From positions 3,967,001-4,031,000 of the forward strand of contig NZ_CP112866.1 in the NCBI RefSeq assembly GCF_026410085.1: a stretch of 64,000 bases of DNA, in the 5' to 3' direction. Position numbers and translations under genes: made by a program. How positions within the stretch are numbered: position 1 is the stretch's first letter; every line of letters starts with the position of its first letter. This DNA is from Pseudomonas quebecensis. Its GTDB lineage: Bacteria; Pseudomonadota; Gammaproteobacteria; Pseudomonadales; Pseudomonadaceae. The notes beneath the pieces were generated by a model. It had not been told where the DNA came from and did no database searches. It worked only from the letters and a program-made list of their open reading frames with translations. Positions 8,332 through 17,268 of the stretch are shown in pieces.

Positions 8332-8655
8332 ATGACCTTCGTCGTCACCGACAACTGCATCAAGTGCAAGTACACCGACTGCGTAGAAGTCTGTCCGGTG
8401 GACTGCTTTTACGAAGGCCCGAACTTCCTGGTCATCCACCCGGACGAGTGCATCGATTGCGCCCTGTGTGAGCCAGAATGCCCGGCCAACGCGATCTTCT
8501 CTGAAGATGAGGTGCCTGCCGGCATGGAGAACTTCATTGCGTTGAACGCTGAGCTGGCTGATATCTGGCCCAACATCACCGAGAAGAAAGACGCGCTGCC
8601 TGACGCCGAAGAGTGGGATGGCAAGCCAGGCAAACTCGCCGACCTCGAACGCTGA
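8332..8655 (+). CDS. fdxA: Seven-iron ferredoxin FdxA
   Basis: The 107-residue protein has an N-terminal cluster region with cysteines at [17 protein letters not shown] and [12 protein letters not shown], the arrangement of [3Fe-4S][4Fe-4S] ferredoxins of the Azotobacter FdI type. It is a soluble electron carrier. A strong GAGGAG Shine-Dalgarno precedes the ATG. It lies 142 bases after mutS, and its terminator is followed directly by the convergent RsmZ RNA, the conserved mutS-fdxA-rsmZ order of pseudomonads. Confidence 0.95.
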   Translation: MTFVVTDNCIKCKYTDCVEVCPVDCFYEGPNFLVIHPDECIDCALCEPECPANAIFSEDEVPAGMENFIALNAELADIWPNITEKKDALPDAEEWDGKPGKLADLER

Positions 8656-8672
8656 CAGCGTCACCGTTCGTC

Positions 8673-8696
8673 AAAAGGCCCCTTGCGGGCCTTTTT
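8673..8696 (+). terminator. fdxA terminator
   Basis: AAAAGGCCC-CTTGC-GGGCCTTTTT forms a compact hairpin with a T tract 18 bases after the fdxA stop. It can act in both directions. Confidence 0.85.
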
Positions 8697-8732
8697 GCAT
8701 TTATTGGCATCTGTTTTTACTTTTCTACAGGC

Positions 8733-8864
8733 AAAAAAAGGGGCGGTATGACCCGCCCACATTTTTTCCCTAGTCCCTGTATTCCTTTTCATCATCCTGA
8801 TGAATCGCGTCCTGCGATATTCCTTGAACCATCGTTCCGTGATGGCCGTGCCAATCCGTGGACA
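8733..8864 (-). ncRNA. rsmZ: RsmZ small regulatory RNA
   Basis: The minus-strand sequence of about 132 nucleotides begins TGTCCACGG and carries at least five GGA motifs in hairpin loops or linkers (CACGGAACG, AAGGAAT, CAGGACG, CAGGATG, CAGGGAC). It ends in the terminator GGGCGGGTCATACCGCCC plus seven T. This closely matches RsmZ of P. fluorescens as I remember it. RsmZ sequesters the translational repressors RsmA/RsmE and so relieves repression of secondary metabolism under GacS/GacA control. Position next to fdxA is as in other pseudomonads. The 5' end is inferred by similarity. Confidence 0.93.
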
Positions 8865-9012
8865 CAGGGCTGATGTTAGAGAGTTCCAAGGGAAGTTCAA
8901 CGGGATGCTACATCCGCACCAGCACCCGACACCATTCAAGCGCACCTAAATAATTGTTATTTTTCAATTAGATAGAAAAAGACTGCATGTTTTTTAGCGT
9001 CTTGGTTCGGCT

Positions 9013-9047
9013 AAAAAACCCATTCGCTTACGAAAAAGTAAGCGAAT
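9013..9047 (-). terminator. mrp terminator hairpin that shares sequence with the GacA site
   Basis: ATTCGCTTAC (9022-9031) and GTAAGCGAAT (9038-9047) form a perfect 10-base-pair stem with a 6-base loop. On the minus strand it is followed by GGG and six T (9013-9018), an intrinsic terminator for mrp. The arm at 9038-9047 overlaps the GacA upstream site. Confidence 0.65.
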
Positions 9048-9054
9048 GCTTACA
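9037..9054 (-). promoter_or_regulatory. GacA upstream activating sequence of rsmZ
   Basis: On the minus strand TGTAAG-CATTCG-CTTACT matches the GacA site TGTAAG-N6-CTTACA except for the last base. Its centre is about 180 bases upstream of the inferred rsmZ start, the distance I recall for rsmZ in fluorescent pseudomonads. Confidence 0.85.
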
Positions 9055-9093
9055 CGTGCAATTGGGCAAAAGCGTAACGACTCCCTACACGCT

Positions 9094-10188
9094 TCAATCT
9101 TCGCTGACGGTAATTGTCGGCATGGCCGGCATTGCGGCTTCCTGCAAGACAATCCGCGCGCCCACGTGACGGGCCAGTTCCTGATAAATCATTGCGATCT
9201 GGCTGTCGGGCTCTGCCACCACCGTCGGCTTGCCGCCGTCGGCCTGTTCGCGAATCAGCATCGACAGCGGCAGCGACGCCAGCAACTCGACACCGTACTG
9301 AGTCGCCAGCTTCTCGCCACCACCCTCGCCAAACAAATGCTCGGCATGGCCGCAGTTGGAGCAAATGTGCACCGCCATGTTTTCCACGACCCCCAACACT
9401 GGGATGTTGACCTTGCGGAACATCTCCACGCCTTTTTTCGCGTCGAGCAGCGCCAGGTCCTGGGGCGTGGTAACGATCACAGAGCCGGCCACCGGTACCT
9501 TTTGCGCCAGGGTCAGCTGGATATCGCCGGTGCCGGGCGGCATGTCGATAACCAGGTAATCCAGGTCGCCCCAGGCGGTCTGGGTGACCAATTGCAGCAA
9601 TGCACCGGAAACCATCGGCCCACGCCACACCATGGGTGTGTTGTCATCGGTAAGGAACGCCATGGACATCACTTCCACGCCCAGGGACTCGATGGGCACG
9701 AACCACTTCTGATCCTTGACCTGCGGCCGCGTGCCTTCGGCTATGCCGAACATGACGCCCTGGCTCGGACCATAGATATCGGCATCGAGGATGCCCACCC
9801 GCGCACCTTCGCGAGCCAGGGCCAGGGCCAGGTTCGCCGCCGTGGTGGACTTGCCCACGCCACCCTTGCCCGACGCTACCGCTACCACGTTCTTGACGTT
9901 GGCGAGGCCAGGGATCTGTGCCTGGGCCTTGTGAGCGGCGATCACGCAGTGGATGTCGATGCTGGCCGAACGCACGCCGTCCAGGCCTTCGATGGCCATC
10001 TGCAGCATCTGCGCCCAACCGTTCTTGAACAGGCCGGCGGCGTAGCCCAGCTCCAACCGGACCGAGACCTGATCGCCCAGGACCTCGATGGAACGCACAC
10101 ATCCGGCACTGACCGGGTCCTGGTTCAAATAGGGGTCGGTGTACTGGCGAAGAACGGCTTCCACCGCTGCGCGATTCACGGCGCTCAT
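9094..10188 (-). CDS. apbC: Iron-sulfur cluster carrier protein Mrp/ApbC
   Basis: The 364-residue P-loop ATPase carries [Fe-S] clusters to target apoproteins. It has an N-terminal MIP18/DUF59-like domain (about 1-90) and the deviant Walker A VASGKGGVGKSTTAANLALA near residue 107. The CSNCG motif near residue 275 binds the bridging cluster. A GGAGT Shine-Dalgarno precedes the ATG. It is divergent from metG, as in other Pseudomonas. Confidence 0.95.
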   Translation of the reverse strand: MSAVNRAAVEAVLRQYTDPYLNQDPVSAGCVRSIEVLGDQVSVRLELGYAAGLFKNGWAQMLQMAIEGLDGVRSASIDIHCVIAAHKAQAQIPGLANVKNVVAVASGKGGVGKSTTAANLALALAREGARVGILDADIYGPSQGVMFGIAEGTRPQVKDQKWFVPIESLGVEVMSMAFLTDDNTPMVWRGPMVSGALLQLVTQTAWGDLDYLVIDMPPGTGDIQLTLAQKVPVAGSVIVTTPQDLALLDAKKGVEMFRKVNIPVLGVVENMAVHICSNCGHAEHLFGEGGGEKLATQYGVELLASLPLSMLIREQADGGKPTVVAEPDSQIAMIYQELARHVGARIVLQEAAMPAMPTITVSED

Positions 10189-10359
10189 GGGCTACTCCCG
10201 AAAAAGACTGACTGAAACAGGCGGCTATCCTAACCGTTCCAGGCGCTTAACGGCATGCTTTCGACAGTTTGCAGGAGGCTGAAACAGCACCACGGGGTGA
10301 AATAAATTTGCCGGCGCTTTATAGTGGCCGACCTCCGTTTCATCAAGTAGCCGAGCCCC

Positions 10360-12411
10360 ATGTCCGAGCCACGCAAGATCCTCGTCACCAGCGCCCTGCC
10401 CTATGCCAATGGTTCCATCCATCTTGGCCATATGCTTGAGTACATCCAGACCGATATGTGGGTGCGCTTTCAGAAGCATCGCGGCAACCAATGCATCTAT
10501 GTCTGCGCGGACGACGCCCACGGTTCGGCCATCATGCTGCGCGCCGAAAAGGAAGGCATCACCCCGGAACAACTGATCGCCAACGTGCAGGCTGAACACA
10601 GCGCCGACTTTGCCGAGTTCCTGGTGGACTTCGACAACTTCCACTCGACCCACGCCGATGAAAACCGTGAGTTGTCGAGCCAGATCTACCTGCGGTTGAA
10701 GGACGCCGGGCACATCGCCACGCGCTCGATCACCCAGTATTTCGACCCGGAAAAGAAAATGTTCCTGGCCGACCGCTTCATCAAGGGCACCTGCCCCAAG
10801 TGCGGCACCGAAGACCAGTACGGCGACAACTGCGAGAAATGCGGGGCCACCTACGCCCCCACCGACCTGAAGGACCCGAAGTCGGCAATCTCCGGCGCCA
10901 CCCCGGTACTCAAGGATTCTCAGCACTTCTTCTTCAAGCTCCCGGACTTCCAGCAGATGCTGCAGACCTGGACCCGCAGCGGCACCTTGCAGGACGCCGT
11001 GGCCAACAAGATTGCCGAATGGCTGGATGCCGGCCTGCAGCAGTGGGACATCTCCCGCGACGCGCCGTACTTTGGTTTTGAGATCCCGGGCGAGCCGGGC
11101 AAGTATTTCTATGTATGGCTGGACGCGCCGATCGGCTACATGGCGAGCTTCAAGAACCTTTGCGACCGCACGCCGGAGTTGGACTTCGACGCGTTCTGGG
11201 GCAAAGACTCCACCGCCGAGCTTTACCATTTCATCGGCAAGGACATCGTCAACTTCCACGCGCTGTTCTGGCCGGCGATGCTTGAAGGCTCGGGCTATCG
11301 CAAGCCGACCGGCATCAACGTACACGGCTACCTGACCGTCAACGGGCAAAAAATGTCCAAGTCCCGTGGCACCTTTATCAAGGCGCGCACCTACCTGGAC
11401 CACCTGTCGCCGGAATACCTTCGCTACTACTACGCCTCCAAACTGGGCCGTGGCGTCGACGACCTGGACTTGAACCTGGAAGACTTCGTACAAAAGGTCA
11501 ACTCGGACCTCGTAGGCAAAGTCGTAAATATCGCCAGCCGTTGCGCCGGGTTTATCCACAAGGGCAATGCGGGCGTGCTGGTGGCCGAGAATGCCGCGCC
11601 GGAACTGACCGACGCCTTCCTGGCCGCCGCGCCAAGCATTGCTGATGCTTATGAAGCCCGTGACTTCGCCCGCGCCATGCGCGAGATCATGGGCCTGGCC
11701 GACCGCGCCAACGCCTGGATCGCCGACAAGGCGCCGTGGTCGCTGAACAAGCAGGAAGGTAAAGAAGCTGAGGTGCAGGCGATCTGCGCCACCGGCGTCA
11801 ACCTGTTCCGCCAACTGGTGATCTTCCTCAAGCCGGTACTGCCCCTGCTGGCCGCCGATGCCGAAGCGTTCCTCAACGTTGCGCCATTAACCTGGAACGA
11901 CCACGCCACCTTGCTCGGCAACCATCAGTTGAATGCGTTCAAGCCCCTGATGACCCGAATCGACCCCGTGAAGGTGCAGGCGATGACCGACGCGTCGAAA
12001 GAAGATCTGGCCGCCAGCCAGACCGATACCGGCGAAGCGACTCCGGCCGGCAATGGCGAACTGACCAAGGACCCACTTGCCCCGCAAATCGATTTCGACG
12101 CCTTCGCCGCCATCGACTTGCGCGTTGCCCTGATCGTCAAGGCCGAAGCCGTTGAGGGCGCCGACAAGCTGCTACGCCTGACGCTGGATATCGGTGACGA
12201 GCGGCGCAACGTGTTCTCGGGCATCAAGAGTGCTTACCCGGACCCGTCCAAGCTCGATGGACGCCTGACCATGATGATCGCCAACCTCAAGCCGCGGAAA
12301 ATGAAGTTCGGTATTTCCGAAGGCATGGTGATGGCGGCAGGGCCTGGCGGGGAAGAAATCTACCTGCTGAGCCCCGACAGTGGCGCCAAGCCGGGTCAGC
12401 GCATCAAGTAA
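10360..12411 (+). CDS. metG: Methionyl-tRNA synthetase
   Basis: The 683-residue class I synthetase charges tRNA-Met. It has the HIGH-like [12 protein letters not shown] near residue 15, a zinc knuckle with CPKCG and CEKCG near residues 145-162, and the KMSKS loop in [11 protein letters not shown] near residue 332. The C-terminal EMAP/Trbp tRNA-binding domain begins at about residue 580 ([17 protein letters not shown]). Length fits dimeric two-zinc-knuckle MetRS. Confidence 0.98.
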   Translation: MSEPRKILVTSALPYANGSIHLGHMLEYIQTDMWVRFQKHRGNQCIYVCADDAHGSAIMLRAEKEGITPEQLIANVQAEHSADFAEFLVDFDNFHSTHADENRELSSQIYLRLKDAGHIATRSITQYFDPEKKMFLADRFIKGTCPKCGTEDQYGDNCEKCGATYAPTDLKDPKSAISGATPVLKDSQHFFFKLPDFQQMLQTWTRSGTLQDAVANKIAEWLDAGLQQWDISRDAPYFGFEIPGEPGKYFYVWLDAPIGYMASFKNLCDRTPELDFDAFWGKDSTAELYHFIGKDIVNFHALFWPAMLEGSGYRKPTGINVHGYLTVNGQKMSKSRGTFIKARTYLDHLSPEYLRYYYASKLGRGVDDLDLNLEDFVQKVNSDLVGKVVNIASRCAGFIHKGNAGVLVAENAAPELTDAFLAAAPSIADAYEARDFARAMREIMGLADRANAWIADKAPWSLNKQEGKEAEVQAICATGVNLFRQLVIFLKPVLPLLAADAEAFLNVAPLTWNDHATLLGNHQLNAFKPLMTRIDPVKVQAMTDASKEDLAASQTDTGEATPAGNGELTKDPLAPQIDFDAFAAIDLRVALIVKAEAVEGADKLLRLTLDIGDERRNVFSGIKSAYPDPSKLDGRLTMMIANLKPRKMKFGISEGMVMAAGPGGEEIYLLSPDSGAKPGQRIK

Positions 12412-12528
12412 GTCTGCACAACAGCCCTGTCGTTTCGGCGACGGGGCTATAGAGCAGGTCCCCCTTCTTGCCTGCCGGATAATCAGGCTCTGTTTGGTTC
12501 AATCAACCGGCATGCAAACGATCTCAGC

Positions 12529-13491
12529 ATGAACCTCATTCAACGTATCGACGCGCTGCTGCCTCAGACCCAATGCGGCAAATGCGGCCACCCAGGTTGC
12601 AAGCCTTACGCAGAAGGCATTGCTAAGGGCGAAGCAATTAACAAGTGTCCGCCTGGTGGTCAGGAAACCATTGCTGGGCTTGCGCAATTGCTGAGCGTGC
12701 CGGTGCTGGAACTGGACACCAGCCGAGGCAACGCTCCAGCCCAGATCGCCTACATCCGCGAGGCCGAATGCATCGGCTGCACCAAGTGCATCCAGGCCTG
12801 CCCGGTGGATGCCATCGTCGGCGCCGCCAAGCTGATGCACACGGTGATCATCGACGAGTGCACCGGCTGTGACCTTTGCGTGGCGCCCTGTCCGGTTGAT
12901 TGCATCGAGATGCGTCCGCCGCTCGGCACCGTTGTGCTTGTGGGTGGTGTGGCGAGCAACGATAAAGAACGCTTTGAGCGCGACGCCAAACGCAGTCGCG
13001 CCCGTCGCCGCTTCGAGCAGCGCAATGCGCGTCTGCAGCGCGAAGAAACACACAAACTCGCCGAACGCCTGGCCCGCTCCAAGCGTTCGGCGCCGGTAGA
13101 AGCAATGCCGACAGACGCGGCAAACGCTGCACGCGATGCGGCGGTGAAAAAGGCCAGGATCAATGTAACCATGAGCCGCGCCCAACTGCACAAATCCTTG
13201 AAAGCCTTTGGGCATCCGCCGACGTTTGAGCAACAATCGCAGCTGGTTGTCCTGCAACAGCAGTTCGAGGCAGCGGAACAGGCCCTGACAGCACTGGAGA
13301 TCAATAGCGCTCCGGCAGCCGAACAACCCAACAGCAAAACCGCTGACCTTAAACGCGCCAAGATTCAGCTGGCGATGCGCCGCGCCGAGTTGAAGAAGGC
13401 CCAGGATCAACAGGCCGACGCGCAGCGACTGGCGGATGCACAACACAGACTCGATGAAGCCCAACGCCAGGTGGATAGCCATGGCGACTGA
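12529..13491 (+). CDS. rnfB: Orphan RnfB-like iron-sulfur protein without membrane anchor
   Basis: The 320-residue protein starts directly at the RnfB cluster domain, with [18 protein letters not shown] (residues 14-31). Two ferredoxin-type [4Fe-4S] motifs follow near residues 82-125 ([12 protein letters not shown] and [12 protein letters not shown]). The N-terminal transmembrane helix of normal RnfB is absent, and no in-frame upstream start would supply one. rnfA, C, D, G and E are not adjacent; nth follows directly. Residues from about 145 on form a basic, Ala/Gln-rich, probably coiled-coil tail with an internal repeat ([14 protein letters not shown] and [14 protein letters not shown]). It is likely soluble, and its redox partner is unknown. 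Confidence 0.85.
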   Translation: MNLIQRIDALLPQTQCGKCGHPGCKPYAEGIAKGEAINKCPPGGQETIAGLAQLLSVPVLELDTSRGNAPAQIAYIREAECIGCTKCIQACPVDAIVGAAKLMHTVIIDECTGCDLCVAPCPVDCIEMRPPLGTVVLVGGVASNDKERFERDAKRSRARRRFEQRNARLQREETHKLAERLARSKRSAPVEAMPTDAANAARDAAVKKARINVTMSRAQLHKSLKAFGHPPTFEQQSQLVVLQQQFEAAEQALTALEINSAPAAEQPNSKTADLKRAKIQLAMRRAELKKAQDQQADAQRLADAQHRLDEAQRQVDSHGD

Positions 13492-13658
13492 GCTGTAACA
13501 GGCACTGAACCTGGCGCTATTGGTCTTTCGACGCGCAGCCTCCGACATCACATTGATGCCCGTCGGGTTTATTCTGCTTGAACTGTCGCCCATAGGCCCC
13601 CCACATAGGGTGCCCCACTCGACATCCCGCTGACCGCCTGCAAGGAACACTTCGCCCC

Positions 13659-14297
13659 ATGAATGCCGCAAAACGCCTGGAAATTTTTCGCAGGCTCCAC
13701 GAAGACAATCCGGAACCCAAGACGGAGCTGGCTTACTCGTCACCGTTCGAGTTGCTGATTGCGGTGATTCTGTCAGCCCAATCCACAGATGTGGGGGTCA
13801 ATAAGGCCACGGCCAAGTTATTTCCCGTGGCCAATACCCCCGAAGCCATCTATGCCCTGGGGGTTGAAGGGCTGTCGGAATACATCAAGACCATCGGCCT
13901 TTACAACAGCAAGGCCAAGAATGTGATTGAAACCTGTCGTTTGCTCGTTGAACAGCATGGCAGCGAAGTACCGCAGACTCGTGAAGCGCTGGAAGCTCTG
14001 CCAGGCGTAGGCCGCAAGACCGCCAACGTGGTGCTCAACACCGCCTTTCGACAACTGACCATGGCCGTGGATACACATATATTCCGGGTCAGTAACCGCA
14101 CCGGTATCGCTCGCGGGAAAAACGTAGTTGAGGTGGAGAAGCAGCTGATGAAGTTCGTGCCCAAGCCTTACCTGCTCGATTCCCACCACTGGCTGATCCT
14201 GCACGGGCGTTACGTGTGCCAGGCCAGAAAGCCGCGCTGCGGCAGCTGTAAGATCGAAGATTTGTGTGAATACAAAGACAAGACTTCTGACGATTGA
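13659..14297 (+). CDS. nth: Endonuclease III
   Basis: The 212-residue DNA glycosylase/AP lyase removes oxidised pyrimidines. The helix-hairpin-helix LPGVGRKTANVV is near residue 113, with the catalytic Lys in GRKTA and Asp in VDTHIFRV near residue 138. The C-terminal [4Fe-4S] cluster uses cysteines of CQARKPRCGSCKIEDLC near residues 187-203. The rnfB-nth-PA3496 order is conserved in Pseudomonas. Confidence 0.97.
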   Translation: MNAAKRLEIFRRLHEDNPEPKTELAYSSPFELLIAVILSAQSTDVGVNKATAKLFPVANTPEAIYALGVEGLSEYIKTIGLYNSKAKNVIETCRLLVEQHGSEVPQTREALEALPGVGRKTANVVLNTAFRQLTMAVDTHIFRVSNRTGIARGKNVVEVEKQLMKFVPKPYLLDSHHWLILHGRYVCQARKPRCGSCKIEDLCEYKDKTSDD

Positions 14298-14339
14298 GGA
14301 ATTATTGATTTTCCATATCCTTCGATTGAAAAAATCTTT

Positions 14340-14368
14340 TTTACCCATTCGCAGATTATCGCTATAAG
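14340..14368 (+). promoter_or_regulatory. Possible promoter of the small PA3496-like gene
   Basis: TTTACC (14340-14345) and TATAAG (14363-14368) are 17 bases apart and 37 bases upstream of the ATG at 14405. The flanks are A/T rich. Confidence 0.4.
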
Positions 14369-14404
14369 GAGCGCCAACGGCAGTCTTAGCCTGGAGTTAA
14401 CCTT

Positions 14405-14587
14405 ATGAGCGCTGGCAAAGAAGAATTGGAAATCGAAGACGACCTTGTGGAGTCGGAGGAAGATGGAACTGATGCACCTGTTGCGGAAGTGGCCAAGACC
14501 AATCTGAGCAAACGCCGCACCATCGACAATCTTCTGGAAGAGCGACGCTTGCAGAAACAATTGGCCGATTACGACTTCGACCTTTGA
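14405..14587 (+). CDS. Small PA3496-family putative envelope integrity protein
   Basis: The 60-residue acidic protein has a charged N-terminus (KEELEIEDDLVESEEDG) and a conserved C-terminal segment RRTIDNLLEERRLQKQLADY. It is the P. aeruginosa PA3496 family, which sits beside nth there too. It has no signal peptide or membrane segment. The function is not established. It is followed by its own terminator. Confidence 0.85.
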   Translation: MSAGKEELEIEDDLVESEEDGTDAPVAEVAKTNLSKRRTIDNLLEERRLQKQLADYDFDL

Positions 14588-14606
14588 TCAAGCGGTCGAC
14601 GACCGG

Positions 14607-14631
14607 AAGCCTCCCTGACGGAGGCTTTTTT
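14607..14631 (+). terminator. Terminator after the PA3496-like gene
   Basis: AAGCCTCC-CTGAC-GGAGGCTTTTTT is a typical intrinsic terminator 20 bases after the stop codon. Confidence 0.85.
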
Positions 14632-14671
14632 CTGCCGGACACCCTGAGCACGCAGGGTGTTACGCCCTCCT

Positions 14672-15304
14672 CTAGACCAGACCGTTGCGTTGAGCCAGCT
14701 CGATCAGATCCACCAGGGAACGGGCATTGAGCTTGAGCAGCAGGCGAGTCTTGTAGGTGCTGACAGTTTTGTTACTGAGGAACATGCCGTCGGCGATCTC
14801 TTTGTTGGTCTTGCCGCGGGCCAATTGCTGCAACACCATCATCTCGCGCCCGGACAGGCGTTCGACCATGTCGGCTTCACTGGCGTTGCCTATGGTGGAG
14901 CGCACCGAGTTGAGCGCCTGGTTCGGAAAATAGCTGTAGCCCGACAGGACAGCCTTGATCGCACTGAGCAACTCGGTCAGGTCCTGTTGCTTGCATACAT
15001 ACCCGGCGGCCCCCGCCTGCATGCAGCGCATTGAAAAATGGCCAGGGGCCTGAGAGGTGAGTACCAGCACCTTGAACGGTGAAGGTTGCTTGGTGGAAGA
15101 CAAGCGGCATATAACTTCCAGCCCATCCAGTTTGGGAATTCCAATATCCAGTATGACGATATCCGGCATATGTTCCCGTGCAAGTTGCAACGCATCGACA
15201 CCGTTATCAGTCTCGGCAACGACTTCATAACCATGACGCTCCATTAGCATACGCACAGCAAGACGAATGACAGGATGATCATCCACGATCAGCACTTTAT
15301 TCAT
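14672..15304 (-). CDS. NarL/FixJ-type response regulator of the BvgA/EvgA/RocA group
   Basis: The 210-residue regulator begins MNKVLIVDDHPVIRLAV. The phospho-acceptor Asp is in VILDIGIPKLDG near residue 54, with a Lys in VCKQQDLTELL near residue 105. A LuxR-type helix-turn-helix lies at about 145-200 (LSGREMMVLQQLARGKTNKEIA). I chose the ATG at 15304 over a TTG 12 bases upstream because it gives the canonical family start. No cognate kinase is nearby, so it is an orphan here. The upstream region contains several TTCCTACA motifs resembling sites bound by this family. Confidence 0.88.
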   Translation of the reverse strand: MNKVLIVDDHPVIRLAVRMLMERHGYEVVAETDNGVDALQLAREHMPDIVILDIGIPKLDGLEVICRLSSTKQPSPFKVLVLTSQAPGHFSMRCMQAGAAGYVCKQQDLTELLSAIKAVLSGYSYFPNQALNSVRSTIGNASEADMVERLSGREMMVLQQLARGKTNKEIADGMFLSNKTVSTYKTRLLLKLNARSLVDLIELAQRNGLV

Positions 15305-15874
15305 GAGAAAGTCCAATTTCGCTGTTCGAATTATTCAGAGCAAGCACAATAGCCTAGTCGTTTCCTAGTTGGCATAGCGCTCCCCCCCGAGCAACAGCAA
15401 GCAGAGACCCAACCCACAACGATAAAGGAATTGCCCTACAAAAAAACACCAACTCGGATGTATCCAGTTTTATGGAGCCTTTCAGACCTTTCCGGGGTTT
15501 TACATATTTCGAGTGAAATCTCCTTTGAGAGAGGGGCTTGAGGTAATCGCGGCGCACAGCACTTTCAGCAAATGCCCCTTGCCCGCAGGCACGGGAAGCT
15601 GCGGCACGCAGCAAATATTTGATTGTTTCAGTTCCATTCAACATATTTATTTACATCCATTTTTCCTACAGAACTTTCTATGACTTACAGGTCATGTACG
15701 TTTACATGAGTGAATTTCCTGTAAGACCAGTTCCTACATGGACATAAAAAAATAATTAATTCCTACAAAAAGCTTATGGAGCTCATACACGCCCTCTAGT
15801 CTGATAGGCGTTATTTGAACCAAGGACTTGTTTTTTAAACAGGAATAAACATCGAACAATGGCTAAAAAAGCTC
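15305..15874. other. Non-coding stretch between the response regulator and the argG terminator
   Basis: This 570-base region has no convincing gene. A 96-residue minus-strand ORF at 15354-15644 lacks a ribosome binding site and any recognisable motif. The part beyond about 15640 is A/T rich. It contains three exact TTCCTACA motifs (15663-15670, 15731-15738, 15760-15767) plus TTCCTGTAAG at 15716-15725 and CTTACAGG at 15684-15691. It is most likely the long upstream regulatory region of the response regulator gene. Confidence 0.5.
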
Positions 15875-15907
15875 AAAAAAAATGGCCCCTGAAAAAGGGG
15901 CCATTTT
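15875..15907 (-). terminator. argG terminator
   Basis: AAAATGGCCCC-TGAAAAA-GGGGCCATTTT with flanking A and T runs forms a strong bidirectional hairpin 15 bases after the argG stop. Confidence 0.9.
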
Positions 15908-15921
15908 CACAACGGGTTCAC

Positions 15922-17139
15922 TCAGAACAACGAGCGGCCCTTATTGGCAGCGATACGCATGCGCAGCGCATTCAACTTGATAAAGCCCGCCGCATCCGCC
16001 TGGTTATAAGCGCCGCCATCTTCTTCGAAGGTGGCGATGTTGGCGTCGAACAACGACTCGTCGGACTTACGCCCGGTGACGATCACGTTGCCCTTGTAGA
16101 GCTTCAAACGTACCACGCCATTTACGTGAGCCTGGGACGCATCGATCATCTGTTGCAGCATCAGGCGCTCAGGGCTCCACCAGTAGCCGGTGTAGATCAG
16201 GCTGGCGTACTTGGGCATCAGCTCGTCTTTGAGGTGAGCCACTTCGCGGTCCAGGGTGATGGATTCGATGGCACGGTGAGCGCGCAGCATGATGGTGCCG
16301 CCGGGGGTTTCGTAACAGCCGCGGGACTTCATGCCCACGTAACGGTTTTCCACGATGTCGAGACGACCGATACCGTGTTCGCCGCCGATGCGGTTCAAGG
16401 TGGCCAGTACGGTGGCAGGCGTCATTTCCACGCCGTCCAGCGCCACGATGTCGCCGTTACGGTAGGTCAGCTCCAGGTACTGCGGGGTATCCGGCGCCTT
16501 TTCAGGGGAGACGGTCCAGCGCCACATGTCTTCCTCGTGCTCGGTCCAGGTGTCTTCCAGCACGCCACCTTCATAGGAGATGTGCAGCAGGTTGGCATCC
16601 ATCGAATACGGAGATTTTTTCTTGCCGTGACGCTCGATCGGGATCGCGTGCTTTTCGGCGTAGTCCATCAGCTTTTCACGGGACAGCAGGTCCCATTCAC
16701 GCCACGGCGCGATTACCTTGACGCCAGGCTTGAGCGCATAGGCGCCCAGTTCGAAACGCACCTGGTCGTTGCCCTTGCCGGTAGCACCATGGGAAATGGC
16801 GTCGGCGCCGGTTTCGTTGGCGATCTCGATCAGGCGCTTGGCGATCAGCGGACGTGCGATGGAGGTACCCAGCAGGTACTCGCCTTCGTAGACGGTGTTG
16901 GCGCGAAACATCGGGAAAACGAAATCGCGGACGAACTCTTCGCGCAGGTCGTCAATGTAGATCTCTTTCACGCCCATGGCTTGCGCCTTGGCACGTGCAG
17001 GTTCGACCTCTTCGCCCTGACCCAGGTCAGCGGTGAAGGTCACCACTTCACAGTTATAAGTATCCTGCAGCCACTTGAGGATCACCGAAGTGTCCAGGCC
17101 GCCGGAATACGCGAGAACGACCTTGTTTACGTCGGCCAT
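15922..17139 (-). CDS. argG: Argininosuccinate synthase
   Basis: The 405-residue enzyme joins citrulline and aspartate with ATP in arginine synthesis. The PP-loop [17 protein letters not shown] is at residues 8-24, with the substrate segments [16 protein letters not shown] near residue 115 and the [17 protein letters not shown] region near residue 178. Length is typical. The argG-motY-pyrC order is conserved in Pseudomonas. Confidence 0.98.
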   Translation of the reverse strand: MADVNKVVLAYSGGLDTSVILKWLQDTYNCEVVTFTADLGQGEEVEPARAKAQAMGVKEIYIDDLREEFVRDFVFPMFRANTVYEGEYLLGTSIARPLIAKRLIEIANETGADAISHGATGKGNDQVRFELGAYALKPGVKVIAPWREWDLLSREKLMDYAEKHAIPIERHGKKKSPYSMDANLLHISYEGGVLEDTWTEHEEDMWRWTVSPEKAPDTPQYLELTYRNGDIVALDGVEMTPATVLATLNRIGGEHGIGRLDIVENRYVGMKSRGCYETPGGTIMLRAHRAIESITLDREVAHLKDELMPKYASLIYTGYWWSPERLMLQQMIDASQAHVNGVVRLKLYKGNVIVTGRKSDESLFDANIATFEEDGGAYNQADAAGFIKLNALRMRIAANKGRSLF

Positions 17140-17268
17140 GCCATCACTCCACGGGGTTGTACGGAAAGGCGTCGATTCTACCGATCAAAACCGTGAATTT
17201 ACAGGGGCGCGACAGCAAATGAAGATAAAGCGACAGATTATGTCGAAGGGGCGACCGATGGTCGCACC

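Noticed and set aside
9046..10215. A 389-residue plus-strand frame over mrp
   Set aside because: It is antisense to mrp and shows no conserved motif.
12423..12449. Weak hairpin after metG
   Set aside because: The stem has mismatched pairs and no T tract, so I did not call a terminator.
15354..15644. A 96-residue minus-strand ORF upstream of the response regulator
   Set aside because: No Shine-Dalgarno and no recognisable domain; the region looks like regulatory DNA.
15720..15738. Possible second GacA site (TGTAAG followed by CCTACA)
   Set aside because: The spacer is 7 bases instead of 6 and the second half is CCTACA, so it fits the TTCCTACA motif series better.
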